From NCBI RefSeq assembly GCF_900094735.1, contig NZ_FMBM01000003.1, positions 1 through 64,000 on the forward strand: a stretch of 64,000 nt of DNA, in the 5' to 3' direction. Positions within the stretch are counted from its first letter, which is position 1. Each line of letters opens with the position of its first letter. Positions 15,686 through 24,764 of this stretch are shown piece after piece. The notes beneath the pieces are model-generated. The model was not told the DNA's origin. It ran no database searches and worked only from the letters and a program-made list of their open reading frames with translations. The position numbers and the translations under genes were made by a program. Source of the DNA: Saliniramus fredricksonii. Its GTDB lineage: Bacteria; Pseudomonadota; Alphaproteobacteria; Rhizobiales; Beijerinckiaceae.

Positions 15686-16219
15686 ATGCTGGACAGGATC
15701 GACCGGCTCGAAACCCGCGTCGCGCGGTTGTTCGAACTCGTCGCCGTGGTGATGATGCTGATCCTCGTCGGCGTGATCGCCTGGTCGGTCTTCGGGCGTC
15801 AGGTGCTGCGGATATCGGTGCCCTGGTCCGAGGAGATCGGCGCCGGGTTGCTCGCCTGGATGGTGATGCTGGGCTCGGCCGCTGCCTGGTCGCGCCGTCG
15901 CCATATCGCGATCGACGTGCTTTTGCGCCGGGTCGGGCTGACGGCCCGCTGGATCCTGAGCATCTTCATCGAGCTCGCCTCGCTGTCGCTCTTCGTGATC
16001 ATCTTCGCCGGCGCCGCAGGCATGATGCGCTCCAGCGCGCATATGGCGACGACGGCGCTCGGTATCAGCTATACCTGGCTGTATCTCGCCCTCGCGCTGG
16101 GTGTCGGCGCGATGATCGTCTTTTCCCTTCTGCATCTCGTGCGCCTGCTGATACGCGGGCGCGCCATGGTCGCCGATCTCGACGCGGGGCTCGAATGGAG
16201 TACCTCTACATCTTCCTAG
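15686..16219 (+). CDS. TRAP transporter small permease subunit (DctQ family)
   Basis: This is a 177-residue membrane protein with four hydrophobic segments: LFELVAVVMMLILVGVIAWS, a second around EEIGAGLLAWMVMLGSAAAW, a third in ILSIFIELASLSLFVIIFAG and a fourth near LYLALALGVGAMIVF. The motif VFGRQVLRISVPWSEEI is typical of DctQ. ATG 15686 (MLDRIDRLETRVARL) is preferred over 15647, since the latter lies inside the hairpin. It couples the binding protein to the large DctM subunit in the inner membrane. Its end overlaps dctM by 25 bp. Confidence 0.9.
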   Translation: MLDRIDRLETRVARLFELVAVVMMLILVGVIAWSVFGRQVLRISVPWSEEIGAGLLAWMVMLGSAAAWSRRRHIAIDVLLRRVGLTARWILSIFIELASLSLFVIIFAGAAGMMRSSAHMATTALGISYTWLYLALALGVGAMIVFSLLHLVRLLIRGRAMVADLDAGLEWSTSTSS

Positions 16220-17484
16220 GCCTGATGATCGTCCTGTTTGCACTGGGCGTTCCCATCGCGGTCTCGATCGGCCTCACCTGCCTTGCGGTGCTCGTCATCC
16301 AGGGGGGCTGGCAGGCGATTCCGACGGAATTGTTCGCGCTTCAGATGCTGCGCGGGCTCAACAATTTCCCCATCCTCGCCATCCCCTTCTTCATCTTCGC
16401 CGCGTCTTTGATGAATGTGGGTTCGGTAACGAACCGCATCTTCGATTTCGCCAATGCACTCGTCGGCTTCATCCGGGGCGGGCTCGGCCATGTGAACGTC
16501 GTCGCCTCGATGATCTTCGCCGGCATGTCGGCCACCGCCGTGGCGGATGTGGCCGGCATCGGCCAGCTCGAGATCAAGGCGATGCGCGAGCGCAATTATC
16601 CGATGCGCTTCGCTGCCGGCATCACCGGCGCGGCCTCGATCATCAGCCCGGTGATCCCGCCCTCGATCGCCATGGTGGTCTATGGCTGGCTTTCGGGAAC
16701 CTCGATCGCGGCGCTCTTCGTCGCCGGCGTGGTGCCCGGCGTGATGATCGGCATCGCCCTGATGATCACCTGTTTCGTCGTTTCCTACTGGATCGAGATG
16801 CCGCGCTCGCCACGCCCGCAGTTGATGCAGCTGGTGCGGCTGTTCTGGCGCGCCCTGCCGCCGCTGCTCACCCCGCTGATCATCATCGGCGGCATCTGGA
16901 CCGGCATCTTCACCCCCACCGAGGCCGGCGCCATCGCCTGTCTCTATGCGATGTTCCTCGGCTTCGTGGTCTATCGCGACGTGACCTTCAAGGATCTGAT
17001 CGACGTGCTCGCCCGCACCGTGCGGTTCACCTCGATCATCATGTTCATCATCGCCATCGCCACATTCTACGGCTGGTTGCTGGTGCGGCTGCGGATTCCG
17101 CAGGAACTGGCGATGATGCTGATGGATCTCGATGTCAGCCTGACCGTGATCCTGATCTTCATCGCGCTGTTCTTCCTCGTCATCGGCTGCTTCATGAGTG
17201 TGGTCGAGGCGGTTTTGATCTTCACGCCGATCTTCATGCTGACGGTGCAATCTCTGGGGATCGACCCGGTCTTCTTCGGCATCCTGATGGTGATCACGCT
17301 TTCGGTGGGCGTGATCACGCCACCATTCGGCAATGTGCTGTTCGTGCTCGTGGAGATCACGGGGCTGCGCTTCGAACAGGTGGTGATGTCGGTGCTGCCC
17401 TTCCTGATCCCGATCCTTGCGGTGATCGGCCTGATCATCCTGGTGCCTGAGATCGTCACCTTCCTGCCCGGACTTATCCGATGA
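16195..17484 (+). CDS. TRAP transporter large permease subunit (DctM family)
   Basis: This is a 429-residue, strongly hydrophobic protein of DctM size. Family motifs include IPFFIFAASLMNVGSVTNRI, AGMSATAVADVAGIGQLE, ITGAASIISPVIPPSIAMVV, PTEAGAIACLYA and TPPFGNVLFVL, which together mark the ion-transporter (IT) superfamily core carrying sodium-coupled substrate transport. It overlaps dctQ at its start and shares ATGA with the following SDR gene, so the operon is tightly coupled. The substrate is probably a carboxylate; the neighbouring lyase and CoA-transferase suggest a branched 3-hydroxy-dicarboxylate. Confidence 0.95.
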   Translation: MEYLYIFLGLMIVLFALGVPIAVSIGLTCLAVLVIQGGWQAIPTELFALQMLRGLNNFPILAIPFFIFAASLMNVGSVTNRIFDFANALVGFIRGGLGHVNVVASMIFAGMSATAVADVAGIGQLEIKAMRERNYPMRFAAGITGAASIISPVIPPSIAMVVYGWLSGTSIAALFVAGVVPGVMIGIALMITCFVVSYWIEMPRSPRPQLMQLVRLFWRALPPLLTPLIIIGGIWTGIFTPTEAGAIACLYAMFLGFVVYRDVTFKDLIDVLARTVRFTSIIMFIIAIATFYGWLLVRLRIPQELAMMLMDLDVSLTVILIFIALFFLVIGCFMSVVEAVLIFTPIFMLTVQSLGIDPVFFGILMVITLSVGVITPPFGNVLFVLVEITGLRFEQVVMSVLPFLIPILAVIGLIILVPEIVTFLPGLIR

Positions 17485-18239
17485 TGTTTTCTCTCGGCCA
17501 TCGCACCGCCCTCGTCACCGGCGCCTCGCGTGGGTTGGGCCGGGCGATTGCGCAAGCGCTGGCACAGGCGGGCGCGCATGTGATCGTCAACGGGCGGGAT
17601 GCGGACCGGCTCGCGCCGGTGGTCGAGACGATCAGCGAAGCGGGCGGGCGCGCGCAGGCCTGCGCCTTCGACATCGCCAATGCGGCTGGGCGCGAGGCTG
17701 CGCTGGCGGATCTCGCCGGGGCGGGCCAAACGATCGATATCCTCGTCAACAATGTCGGGCGCCGCCATCGCGGGCCCGTCAGCGCGATTGACCATGCCGC
17801 CTTTCTCGATCTGCTCGATGCCGATCTCGCCGCGCCCTATGCCCTCACCCGGGCGCTCGTCCCGGCCATGATGGCGCGGGGCGCAGGACGGATCATCAAT
17901 ATCTGTTCGATCGCCGGCCCGCGCGCACGCCCCAACGACGCCGCCTATACGGCTGCGAAGGGCGGGCTCGCTGCTCTCACACGCGCCATGGCGATGGAAT
18001 TTGCCCCCCATGGCGTGCTCGTCAACGGCATCGCGCCCGGCTTCTTCGCGACCGAGACCAACGCGGCGATGACCCGCGATCCCGGGGTGCAGCGTTTCGT
18101 GGAGGAACACATCCCGCTCGGCCGCTGGGGGGAACCGCACGAGATCGCCGGTGCTGCGGTCTTTCTCGCCAGCGACGCCGCATCCTATGTCAACGGCCAC
18201 ATCCTGACCGTGGATGCCGGCCTCTCGGCCTCGTTCTGA
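17481..18239 (+). CDS. Short-chain dehydrogenase/reductase (SDR)
   Basis: This is a 252-residue classical SDR with VTGASRGLGRA (residues 12-22) for NAD(P) binding, ILVNNVGRR, INICSIAGPRAR with the catalytic Ser, YTAAKGG with Tyr/Lys, and the ending HILTVDAG. The start ATG overlaps the dctM stop by four bases (ATGA), showing translational coupling. It probably oxidises or reduces an intermediate of the pathway fed by the TRAP system; which one cannot be told. The variant NNVG in place of NNAG is common in the family. Confidence 0.9.
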   Translation: MMFSLGHRTALVTGASRGLGRAIAQALAQAGAHVIVNGRDADRLAPVVETISEAGGRAQACAFDIANAAGREAALADLAGAGQTIDILVNNVGRRHRGPVSAIDHAAFLDLLDADLAAPYALTRALVPAMMARGAGRIINICSIAGPRARPNDAAYTAAKGGLAALTRAMAMEFAPHGVLVNGIAPGFFATETNAAMTRDPGVQRFVEEHIPLGRWGEPHEIAGAAVFLASDAASYVNGHILTVDAGLSASF

Positions 18240-18252
18240 TGCGGGCCCGCAC

Positions 18253-19452
18253 ATGAGCGCGCGGCGCGAACTCGGCGCGGTGCTGGCCGCCACCCTGACG
18301 ACGCAGATCCTCGTCTCCTGGAGCGTGCTCGCGCTGGCCGCCATGGCCCCGGTCGTGGCCGAGAGCGTGGGGCTGCCGGCCATCGTCATCGGCTATCAGA
18401 TCGCCATCGTCTATGCGGTGGGCGCCGGCGTCTCGCTGCTCGCCGGCTCGCTGGTGACGCGTTTCGGCGGCGCGCGGGTGAGCCAGATCGCGCTCGCGGC
18501 CTGCGGCGCGGGCTGCCTCGTGGCGACGTTTCCCGGCGCGGCGGCGATCGTCGTCGCCTCGATCGTGATCGGTGCCGCGCACGGGCTGACCAATCCGTCC
18601 GCTGCGCATCTGCTTGCGCGCCATACCCACAAGGGCAATCGCGGCCTGATCTTCTCGATCAAGCAGACCGGCGTGCCGCTTGGCGGCATCGCGGCGGGGA
18701 TCATCACGCCGGCCATTGCCATCGCCTTCGGCTGGCAGGTGGCCCTGATCGCGATCACCCCGGTGGCGCTCTTGGCGGTGCTCGCGCTCGCCCCGCCGCG
18801 TCCGGCCTGGGATGCCGAGCGCACGCCCGGGGCCTCGGTGGGTATCGGCGCCCTGCGCGGTGCGGGCGAGGCGCTGCAATTGCCGGGTCTGCGCTGGCTG
18901 TGCCTGTGCGCCTTCTGCTTCGGCGGCGTGCAATTGTGCCTGATGACCTTCGTCGTCACCTTCGCCGTGTTCGAACTCGGCATGAGCCTCGTGCGGGCCG
19001 GGACGCTGCTCGCTGTGATCCAGGTTTCCGGCGTGATCGGGCGCATCGCCTGGGGCATCGTCGCCGACCGGATCCAGCATAATGGCGCGGTGCTGGTGGT
19101 GATCGGCCTGATCAGCGCCGCATCGGCGCTCGGTTTCGCGCTGATCACCCCGCAAACCCCCGGCTTCGTCAGCTATGGGCTCGCGGTGGCGTTCGGCGTT
19201 TCGGCAGTGGGCTGGAACGGGGTGTTCGTCTCCGAGATCGTGCGGGTCTCGCCGCCGGGGCTGATCGGCGCAGCATCGGGGCTTGGCACCTTCGCCGCCT
19301 TTGCCGGCGTGCTGTTTGCGCCACCGGCCTTCGTGCAGATCCACGCCCTGACCGATTCCTACAGTTTCACCTACGGCTTCCTCGTCATCCCCTCCCTGAT
19401 CGGCGCGCTGGCCGCTCTGGGCACCGCGCGCCCGGAGGCTCTGTGGCGCTGA
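18253..19452 (+). CDS. Major facilitator superfamily transporter
   Basis: This is a 399-residue protein with about 12 hydrophobic segments and MFS loops (GSLVTRFGGARVSQ after the second helix, and RIAWGIVADRIQ in the second half). Blocks such as SAAHLLARHTHKGNRGLIFS and IKQTGVPLGGIAAG resemble MFS proteins found beside acid or CoA-linked catabolic genes. ATG 18253 (MSARRELGAVLAATL) is used; the frame is open to 18214 but that would overlap the SDR end. It is 13 bp after the SDR and probably the last gene of the operon. It may be a second uptake or an efflux route; the substrate is unknown. Confidence 0.88.
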   Translation: MSARRELGAVLAATLTTQILVSWSVLALAAMAPVVAESVGLPAIVIGYQIAIVYAVGAGVSLLAGSLVTRFGGARVSQIALAACGAGCLVATFPGAAAIVVASIVIGAAHGLTNPSAAHLLARHTHKGNRGLIFSIKQTGVPLGGIAAGIITPAIAIAFGWQVALIAITPVALLAVLALAPPRPAWDAERTPGASVGIGALRGAGEALQLPGLRWLCLCAFCFGGVQLCLMTFVVTFAVFELGMSLVRAGTLLAVIQVSGVIGRIAWGIVADRIQHNGAVLVVIGLISAASALGFALITPQTPGFVSYGLAVAFGVSAVGWNGVFVSEIVRVSPPGLIGAASGLGTFAAFAGVLFAPPAFVQIHALTDSYSFTYGFLVIPSLIGALAALGTARPEALWR

Positions 19453-19621
19453 CGGCATGACCGTGACCGGCCCGAGGGGGCCGCACGGTATCCGGGATCA
19501 CGGCCACAACCGCAAAAACGCCTTCGACCTTGAGAAATCGACCGAAAATCGTGATAGTATCAGGCAATATGCCATTTGCGCCGCAGCGCGGCTGCGCCAT
19601 GATCCGAAACGAGCCCGCCCC

Positions 19622-20908
19622 ATGCAGCTTCACGATCTCGAGCTCTCTGCCCTGCAGGACCGCATCGCCGCCGCGCGGGCGGATTTCGAGGCCTTCCAGG
19701 CTCTTAAGCTGCACCTCGACATGACCCGGGGCAAGCCCTCGGCGGCGCAGCTCGATCTCGCTGATGCGATGCTCGGCAATCTCGGTCCACAGGACGTCTT
19801 CACGGCATCCGGCGAAGATGCGCGCAATTATGGCGGATTGCAGGGGCTGCCGGAAGTGCGCGCCCTCTTCGCGGGCCTCCTCGGGGCGCCGCCGGAGCAG
19901 GTCGTGGTGGGCGAGAATTCGAGCCTCGCGCTGATGCATGACTGCCTCGCCTGGGCGATGCTGCACGGGGTGCCGGGCTCGACGCAGCCCTGGTCGCGCG
20001 AGAGCGCACCCGCCTTCCTGTGCCCCTCACCGGGTTATGACCGGCATTTCGCCCTGTGCGAGGCCTTCGGCATCCGCATGATCCCGGTCCCCATGACCGG
20101 CGAGGGTCCGGATATGGATGTCGTCGAGGCCCATATGCGCGACCCTGCGGTCAAGGGGATGTGGTGTGTGCCGCTCTATTCCAATCCCACGGGCGAGATC
20201 TACTCCCCGGAAACGGTGCGCCGGCTGGCGCAGATGCCCACGGGCGCGCCGGATTTCCGGCTTTTCTGGGACAACGCCTATGCGGTGCACCATCTCACCC
20301 CGGATCCAGCGGTGCTGGAAGATATTCTCCCCGCCTGCGCGCAGGCGGGCCATGACGACCGCGCCTTCGTCTTCGCCTCCACCTCGAAGATCACCTTCGC
20401 CGGTGCGGGGCTCGCGTTTTTCGGGGGGAGCCCGGCGAATGTCGGCTGGTTCCTGGAGATGGCGGGGCGGCGCTCGATCGGGCCGGACAAGCTCAACCAG
20501 CTGCGCCACCTGCGCTTCTTCGGGGATGCGGAAGGCCTGAAGCGCCATATGGATGCCCATCGCGCCATCCTTGCACCGAAATTCGACGCTGTTGATGCCG
20601 CGCTTCGCGAGCGTTTCGACGATCTCGCCATCGCGCAATGGCGCCGGCCACGGGGCGGCTATTTCATCAGCGTCGATGCGCGCCCGGGAACGGCGCGCAA
20701 GGTCGTGACGCTGGCGCGCGAGCTCGGCATCGCCCTCACGCCGGCCGGCGCCACATGGCCGGGCGGGCATGATCCGCAGGATGCCAATCTGCGCCTGGCC
20801 CCGAGCTTCCCGCCCCTGGAGGATGTGCGCACGGCCTCGCAGGGCATCGCCCTGTGCATCCTCATCGCCGCTCTCGAGGCGGAGCGCGACGCGCGCCTCA
20901 ACAGCTGA
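19622..20908 (+). CDS. Aspartate aminotransferase-like PLP enzyme, class Ic
   Basis: This is a 428-residue enzyme whose sequence fits the subgroup Ic aminotransferases typified by AspT of Corynebacterium. Motifs are MTRGKPSAAQLDL near the N-terminus, YGGLQGLPEVRALFA, SPGYDRHFALCEAFG, VPLYSNPTGEIY, FWDNAYAVHHL, and ASTSKITFAGAGLAF with the PLP-binding Lys, then RPRGGYFISVDA. It likely moves the amino group between aspartate and 2-oxoglutarate. ATG 19622 is chosen because it begins the conserved MQLHDLELSALQ region and the upstream in-frame sequence looks noncoding. It stands alone between the MFS gene and a hydrolase. Confidence 0.85.
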   Translation: MQLHDLELSALQDRIAAARADFEAFQALKLHLDMTRGKPSAAQLDLADAMLGNLGPQDVFTASGEDARNYGGLQGLPEVRALFAGLLGAPPEQVVVGENSSLALMHDCLAWAMLHGVPGSTQPWSRESAPAFLCPSPGYDRHFALCEAFGIRMIPVPMTGEGPDMDVVEAHMRDPAVKGMWCVPLYSNPTGEIYSPETVRRLAQMPTGAPDFRLFWDNAYAVHHLTPDPAVLEDILPACAQAGHDDRAFVFASTSKITFAGAGLAFFGGSPANVGWFLEMAGRRSIGPDKLNQLRHLRFFGDAEGLKRHMDAHRAILAPKFDAVDAALRERFDDLAIAQWRRPRGGYFISVDARPGTARKVVTLARELGIALTPAGATWPGGHDPQDANLRLAPSFPPLEDVRTASQGIALCILIAALEAERDARLNS

Positions 20909-21026
20909 GCTCCTCGGCAAGGCTGAGCTGGAGGGCTGACAGAAACGGCGCGCTGCCCCATATTCGCCCATCTCCTTTGCAATCGCACGCCATCGAATCC
21001 ATGACGGCGTGAATCGGGGGCCGGGA

Positions 21027-21866
21027 ATGCGCTGGATCTTGCGGACCGCAATCATCGGCCTCGTCGCCTATATCGGCCTCGTGGCGATGCTGTTCACCAC
21101 CCAGCGTGCGCTGCAATACCCGGCCTCTGCGCGCGTCACGGATGTCGAGGAAGCGCAGCTTTCCGGTTTTTCCGATGTGGTGATCACCACTGAGGACGGT
21201 GAAGAATTGCGCGCCTTCTGGAAGCCACCTGAAGAGGGACGCACGCTGGTGCTTTATTTCCATGGCAATGGCGGCAGCCTGTGGAACCGGCGCTTTCGCG
21301 CCCAGGCGCTGGCGGAAGACGGGCGCGGCGTTCTGATGGTGAGTTATCGCGGCTATTCCGGCTCGACCGGCTCTCCGACGGAGGACGGCCTGCATGCGGA
21401 TGCCCGCGCCGCCTATGCCTTCGCAAGCGAGCACGCGGAGCCCGCGCGTATCCTCGCTTACGGAGAATCGCTGGGAACCGGCGTGGTCATGCGGCTTGCC
21501 GCCGACAACCCGCTCGGCGCCATCGTTCTCGATGCCCCCTTCACCTCCACCGCCAATGTCGCGGCGCGGCTCTATCCGATCGTGCCGGTGCGGCTTCTGA
21601 TGCTCGACCAGTTCCGCTCGATCGATCTCGTCGCTGAGATCACGGCGCCGGCCCTGATCATGCACGGACGCCGCGATCAGGTCGTCCCGTTCGCCGACGG
21701 GCGCAAACTCTACGAAGCGCTGCCGGGTCCGAAGCGCTTCCTCGCCTTTCCCGAGAGCGGGCATGTCAGCCTGTTCGAGGATGGCGGCCTGGAAGCGGTT
21801 CAGACCCTGATGGAGGGCATCGAGAACGGCGACCCGGCAGCGAAACTCGAAAGCATCGCCCTGTGA
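21027..21866 (+). CDS. Membrane-anchored alpha/beta hydrolase (ABHD13/BEM46-like)
   Basis: This is a 279-residue protein with one N-terminal hydrophobic anchor (ILRTAIIGLVAYIGLVAMLF), then LQYPASARV, YFHGNGGSLWNRR (oxyanion region), SYRGYSGSTGSP, AYGESLGTG with the nucleophile Ser, HGRRDQVVPF with the Asp and ESGHVSLFE with the His. These features match small membrane-bound serine hydrolases of the ABHD13/BEM46 type; the natural substrate is unknown. ATG 21027 follows GGGGGCCGGG. The GNAT gene begins in its stop codon. Confidence 0.88.
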   Translation: MRWILRTAIIGLVAYIGLVAMLFTTQRALQYPASARVTDVEEAQLSGFSDVVITTEDGEELRAFWKPPEEGRTLVLYFHGNGGSLWNRRFRAQALAEDGRGVLMVSYRGYSGSTGSPTEDGLHADARAAYAFASEHAEPARILAYGESLGTGVVMRLAADNPLGAIVLDAPFTSTANVAARLYPIVPVRLLMLDQFRSIDLVAEITAPALIMHGRRDQVVPFADGRKLYEALPGPKRFLAFPESGHVSLFEDGGLEAVQTLMEGIENGDPAAKLESIAL

Positions 21867-22342
21867 GCAGCCTGACCATCCGCCCCGCCACCGCGCAGGA
21901 TACGCCGGCCCTCGTTGCATTGATCGACGCGCTCAACCGGCACGAGGCGGCGCTGACGGACGACCGGCGCACCGATTTCGCGGCTGCACGGGAATGTCTG
22001 GCGAGCCTTGATGCACGTATTGCGCGCACAGGCGGCGGTGTGAACGTGGCGCAATGTCAGGGGGACATCGTCGGCATGATCAGCTGGGTCATCGAGGAAG
22101 GCGAGCCCTATCTGCAGGCGCATCTGCGTCGCTATGCGCTGATCACCGATCTCGTCGTCGCAGGCGAAAGGCGCGGCAGCGGAATCGGCGGCGCCCTGAT
22201 CGGCAGCGTCGAGGATGCCGCCCGCGCACAAGCCCTCCCCCGCCTCGCCATCACCGTCCTCGCCGCCAACCAGGCAGCCATAGACGCCTATCGCACCCAA
22301 GGCTTCGTCGACGACATGCGGATCATGATGAAGAGCCTGTGA
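21863..22342 (+). CDS. GNAT-family N-acetyltransferase
   Basis: This is a 159-residue protein starting at GTG 21863, overlapping the hydrolase stop (GTGA). The GNAT core is visible: LTIRPATAQDTPALVALID at the start, ALITDLVVAGERRGSGIGGAL (strand 4 and the acetyl-CoA pyrophosphate loop RRGSGIG), then LAITVLAANQAAIDAYRTQGF, the usual end of motif B. The acceptor substrate is unknown. It is coupled to the hydrolase and followed by tRNA-Ser. Confidence 0.88.
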   Translation: MSSLTIRPATAQDTPALVALIDALNRHEAALTDDRRTDFAAARECLASLDARIARTGGGVNVAQCQGDIVGMISWVIEEGEPYLQAHLRRYALITDLVVAGERRGSGIGGALIGSVEDAARAQALPRLAITVLAANQAAIDAYRTQGFVDDMRIMMKSL

Positions 22343-22401
22343 CGCGAACCCGACAAACCCGACCAGGTACCGCCAACGACCTGATTCCGCCGAAGAAGAC
22401 A

Positions 22402-22494
22402 TGGCGGAGACGGGGGGATTCGAACCCCCGAGACGGGGAATACCCGCCTAACGGTTTAGCAAACCGCCGCCTTCAGCCACTCGGCCACGTCTCC
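22402..22494 (-). tRNA. tRNA-Ser (anticodon GCT)
   Basis: It is a class II tRNA of 93 nt: acceptor GGAGACG/CGTCTCC, D arm GCCGAGTGGCTGAAGGC, anticodon loop TTGCTAA (GCT), long variable arm (AGGCGGGTATTCCCCGTCT), T arm GGGGG-TTCGAAT-CCCCC and encoded CCA at 22402-22404. Confidence 0.98.
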
Positions 22495-22677
22495 GGCGCC
22501 GGTTTCAATAAGGGTTCGTGAAGCGCCGGTCAATGGTTGCGATTGAGGTCGCAGCGATTTCGCGGTGGAACGGGAGACATGGCCACCGCGCAACGGCTCG
22601 AGGCGGCTCTCGCCGCGCGATACGGGCTCTGTTATCAGAGCCTTTCGGCAAATCCTGCAAGTGACTCCGGAGTGGTC

Positions 22678-23400
22678 ATGACGGTGCATACGGTGCGTGC
22701 GGCCCTGGCCGATTTCCGCGACGCGAACCCGCCCGGCGGCTGGGCTGATCTGCCGTTCTTTCACGACGGGCGCGCCGATGGCGTCGCGGCGCGAGTCGAT
22801 ACCGAGATCGCCGCCGGCACGGCGATCACCCCGTCGCCGGAAAACGTCTTCAATGCGCTCACGCTCACGCCGCTCGCGCAGACGCGGGTGGTGATTCTCG
22901 GCCAGGACCCCTATCCTACGCCCGGCGATGCCCATGGCCTCGCCTTCTCCTATGTGGGCGCACGGCGCCTGCCGGCCTCGCTGAAGGTGATTTTCACGGA
23001 AATGGCAGAGAATTGCGCTTGCATCATGCCCCGCACCGGCGATCTGAGTCATTGGGCGCGCCAGGGGGTGCTGCTCCTCAACACCGCATTGACGACACAG
23101 GCAGGGCGCTCCGGCGCGCATCTGCGGATCGGCTGGGATGCGCTCACCGACGAGGTGATCGGCGCGCTCGCCCGTCAGGAGCGGGGCATCGTCTTCATGC
23201 TCTGGGGCGCGCGGGCGATCGCGCGGGCGGAGCAGGTGGCGGCTCATGCTGGCGATACCGGACATCTCGTCCTGACGAGCGGCCATCCCTCGCCGCTCAA
23301 CCGCAAGCGCGACTTTCGCGGCAACCGGCATTTCGCCATCGCCAATGACTGGCTGCACGCCGGCGGGCAGGCGCCGATCGACTGGTGCCTTCATGATTGA
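22678..23400 (+). CDS. ung: Uracil-DNA glycosylase, family 1
   Basis: This is a 240-residue family-1 uracil-DNA glycosylase that removes uracil from DNA at the start of base-excision repair. Motif A is GQDPYPTPGDAHGLAFS (catalytic Asp in DPYP). LLLNTALTTQAG and FMLWGARA follow, and the DNA-intercalation loop is SGHPSPLNRKRDF with the catalytic His. The Asn-containing LLLNT block that recognises uracil is present. The frame is open from 22537, but ATG 22678 (MTVHTVRAALADF) gives the usual size. It is convergent with ubiK. Confidence 0.93.
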   Translation: MTVHTVRAALADFRDANPPGGWADLPFFHDGRADGVAARVDTEIAAGTAITPSPENVFNALTLTPLAQTRVVILGQDPYPTPGDAHGLAFSYVGARRLPASLKVIFTEMAENCACIMPRTGDLSHWARQGVLLLNTALTTQAGRSGAHLRIGWDALTDEVIGALARQERGIVFMLWGARAIARAEQVAAHAGDTGHLVLTSGHPSPLNRKRDFRGNRHFAIANDWLHAGGQAPIDWCLHD

Positions 23401-23432
23401 GACGCCTGCCCGATTGAAACACGGCGGCGCGC

Positions 23433-23702
23433 TCAGTCCGGCCGGCTGGTCTGCTTGACGAGGCGGGCCTCGAGTTCGTCGATGCGCTCGGCGAGACGCT
23501 CGTTCTCGTTGCGCGCCTCGATCGCCATCTCGCGCACGGCCTCGAATTCCTCACGGGTGACGACGTCCATGTCCTTGAGGAACTTGTCCGCCTGGGCACG
23601 CATGATCGCCTCGACCTCACGCCGGGCGCCCGTCGCGGCGCCAGCCGCATCCGTGAACAGACGCGAGAACTCTTCCAGGATACGGTTCGATGATTGCGCC
23701 AT
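23433..23702 (-). CDS. ubiK: UbiK-family accessory protein (BMFP domain)
   Basis: This is an 89-residue, strongly helical protein: MAQSSNRILEEFSRLFTDAA, then VEAIMRAQADKFLKDMDVV, the signature VTREEFEAVREMAIEARNEN and a coiled-coil end ERLAERIDELEARL. This is the pattern of the UbiK/YqiC family, which forms trimers, binds membrane lipid and assists ubiquinone synthesis with UbiJ. Start ATG 23702 follows AAAGAGGAGG. It is divergent from lgt across about 220 bp. Confidence 0.85.
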   Translation of the reverse strand: MAQSSNRILEEFSRLFTDAAGAATGARREVEAIMRAQADKFLKDMDVVTREEFEAVREMAIEARNENERLAERIDELEARLVKQTSRPD

Positions 23703-23921
23703 GGTCGCCTCCTCTTTCGGTTGCCGGGCTCTCAAGCCCGGTCGCCGTCATGTGCCGCCTCATGTGTTATGGCATGTCGCGGCTCGTGACCAGATTGTTA
23801 TCTGGCGATCATGTCGGCGTCACGCAATGATCTTGACGCGCCGCATGAAGCAGTTCACCTGATTCGGTGTCGTCGCGGCAAGCAGCCCGGCGCCACCCGC
23901 AACCGGAGTGTTTTGCCGCGC

Positions 23922-24764
23922 ATGTCCTTTCCCGATATCGATCCGATCGCGTTTTCCCTCGGCCCCCTGGTCATACGCTGGTATGCGCTGGCTTATCTCG
24001 CCGGCTTCCTCGGCGGCTGGCTGGTGGCGCGGCGCCTCGCCGGCGCTGAGAGTCTGTGGGGCAAGGTGCCGCGCCCGAGCAAGGAGCAGATCGACGATTT
24101 CATCGTCTGGATCGCGCTCGGCGTGATTCTCGGCGGACGGCTGGGCTATGTGCTGTTTTACGATCTCGGCGCGTATCTGGGGCGCCCTCACGAGATCCTC
24201 TTCGTCTGGCAGGGCGGCATGTCCTTCCATGGCGGGCTCCTCGGCGCCGTGATCGCCTCCTTTGTCTTCGCGCGGCGAAATGGCCTGATCGGGCTCTCGA
24301 TGCTCGATATCGTGGCGGTGACCGCGCCGATCGGGCTGTTCTTCGGGCGCATTGCGAATTTCATCAATGGCGAGCTCTGGGGTCGCCCGGCGCCCGATTT
24401 TCCCTTCGCGGTCATCTTCCCGTTCGCCGGCCCCGTCCCGCGCTACCCTTCCCAGCTCTTCGAGGCCGCCACCCAGGGCCTCGTGCTCTTCATCGTGATG
24501 CTGATCGCGGTGGCCGTTCTCGGTATGCGCCGTCCGGGCATGCTCGCAGGCATCTTCGCGATCGGATACGCCGTGGCGCGGGTCTTCTGCGAGTTCTTCC
24601 GCGAGCCGGATCCGCAGATCGGCTTCCTGATGGGCGAATGGCTGACCATGGGGATGCTGCTATCACTCCCACTGGCGCTGGTTGGAATCGTGGCGATCAT
24701 TGCCGCGCGGCGCGGCCTGACCGGGCCCGGTGGTCCGCCATCGGCGAAGGCCGGATCGGCGTGA
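23922..24764 (+). CDS. lgt: Prolipoprotein diacylglyceryl transferase
   Basis: This is a 280-residue inner-membrane enzyme that moves diacylglycerol from phosphatidylglycerol onto the lipobox Cys of prolipoproteins. The Lgt signature GRIANFINGELWGRP is present, along with LGGRLGYVLFYD, WQGGMSFHGGLLGA with the essential His, and RYPSQLFEA. Seven hydrophobic segments are expected and visible. ATG 23922 (MSFPDIDPIAFSLGPL) is the family start. Its stop overlaps the GTG of the next gene, a pairing with a MidA-like methyltransferase seen in many alphaproteobacteria. Confidence 0.96.
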   Translation: MSFPDIDPIAFSLGPLVIRWYALAYLAGFLGGWLVARRLAGAESLWGKVPRPSKEQIDDFIVWIALGVILGGRLGYVLFYDLGAYLGRPHEILFVWQGGMSFHGGLLGAVIASFVFARRNGLIGLSMLDIVAVTAPIGLFFGRIANFINGELWGRPAPDFPFAVIFPFAGPVPRYPSQLFEAATQGLVLFIVMLIAVAVLGMRRPGMLAGIFAIGYAVARVFCEFFREPDPQIGFLMGEWLTMGMLLSLPLALVGIVAIIAARRGLTGPGGPPSAKAGSA

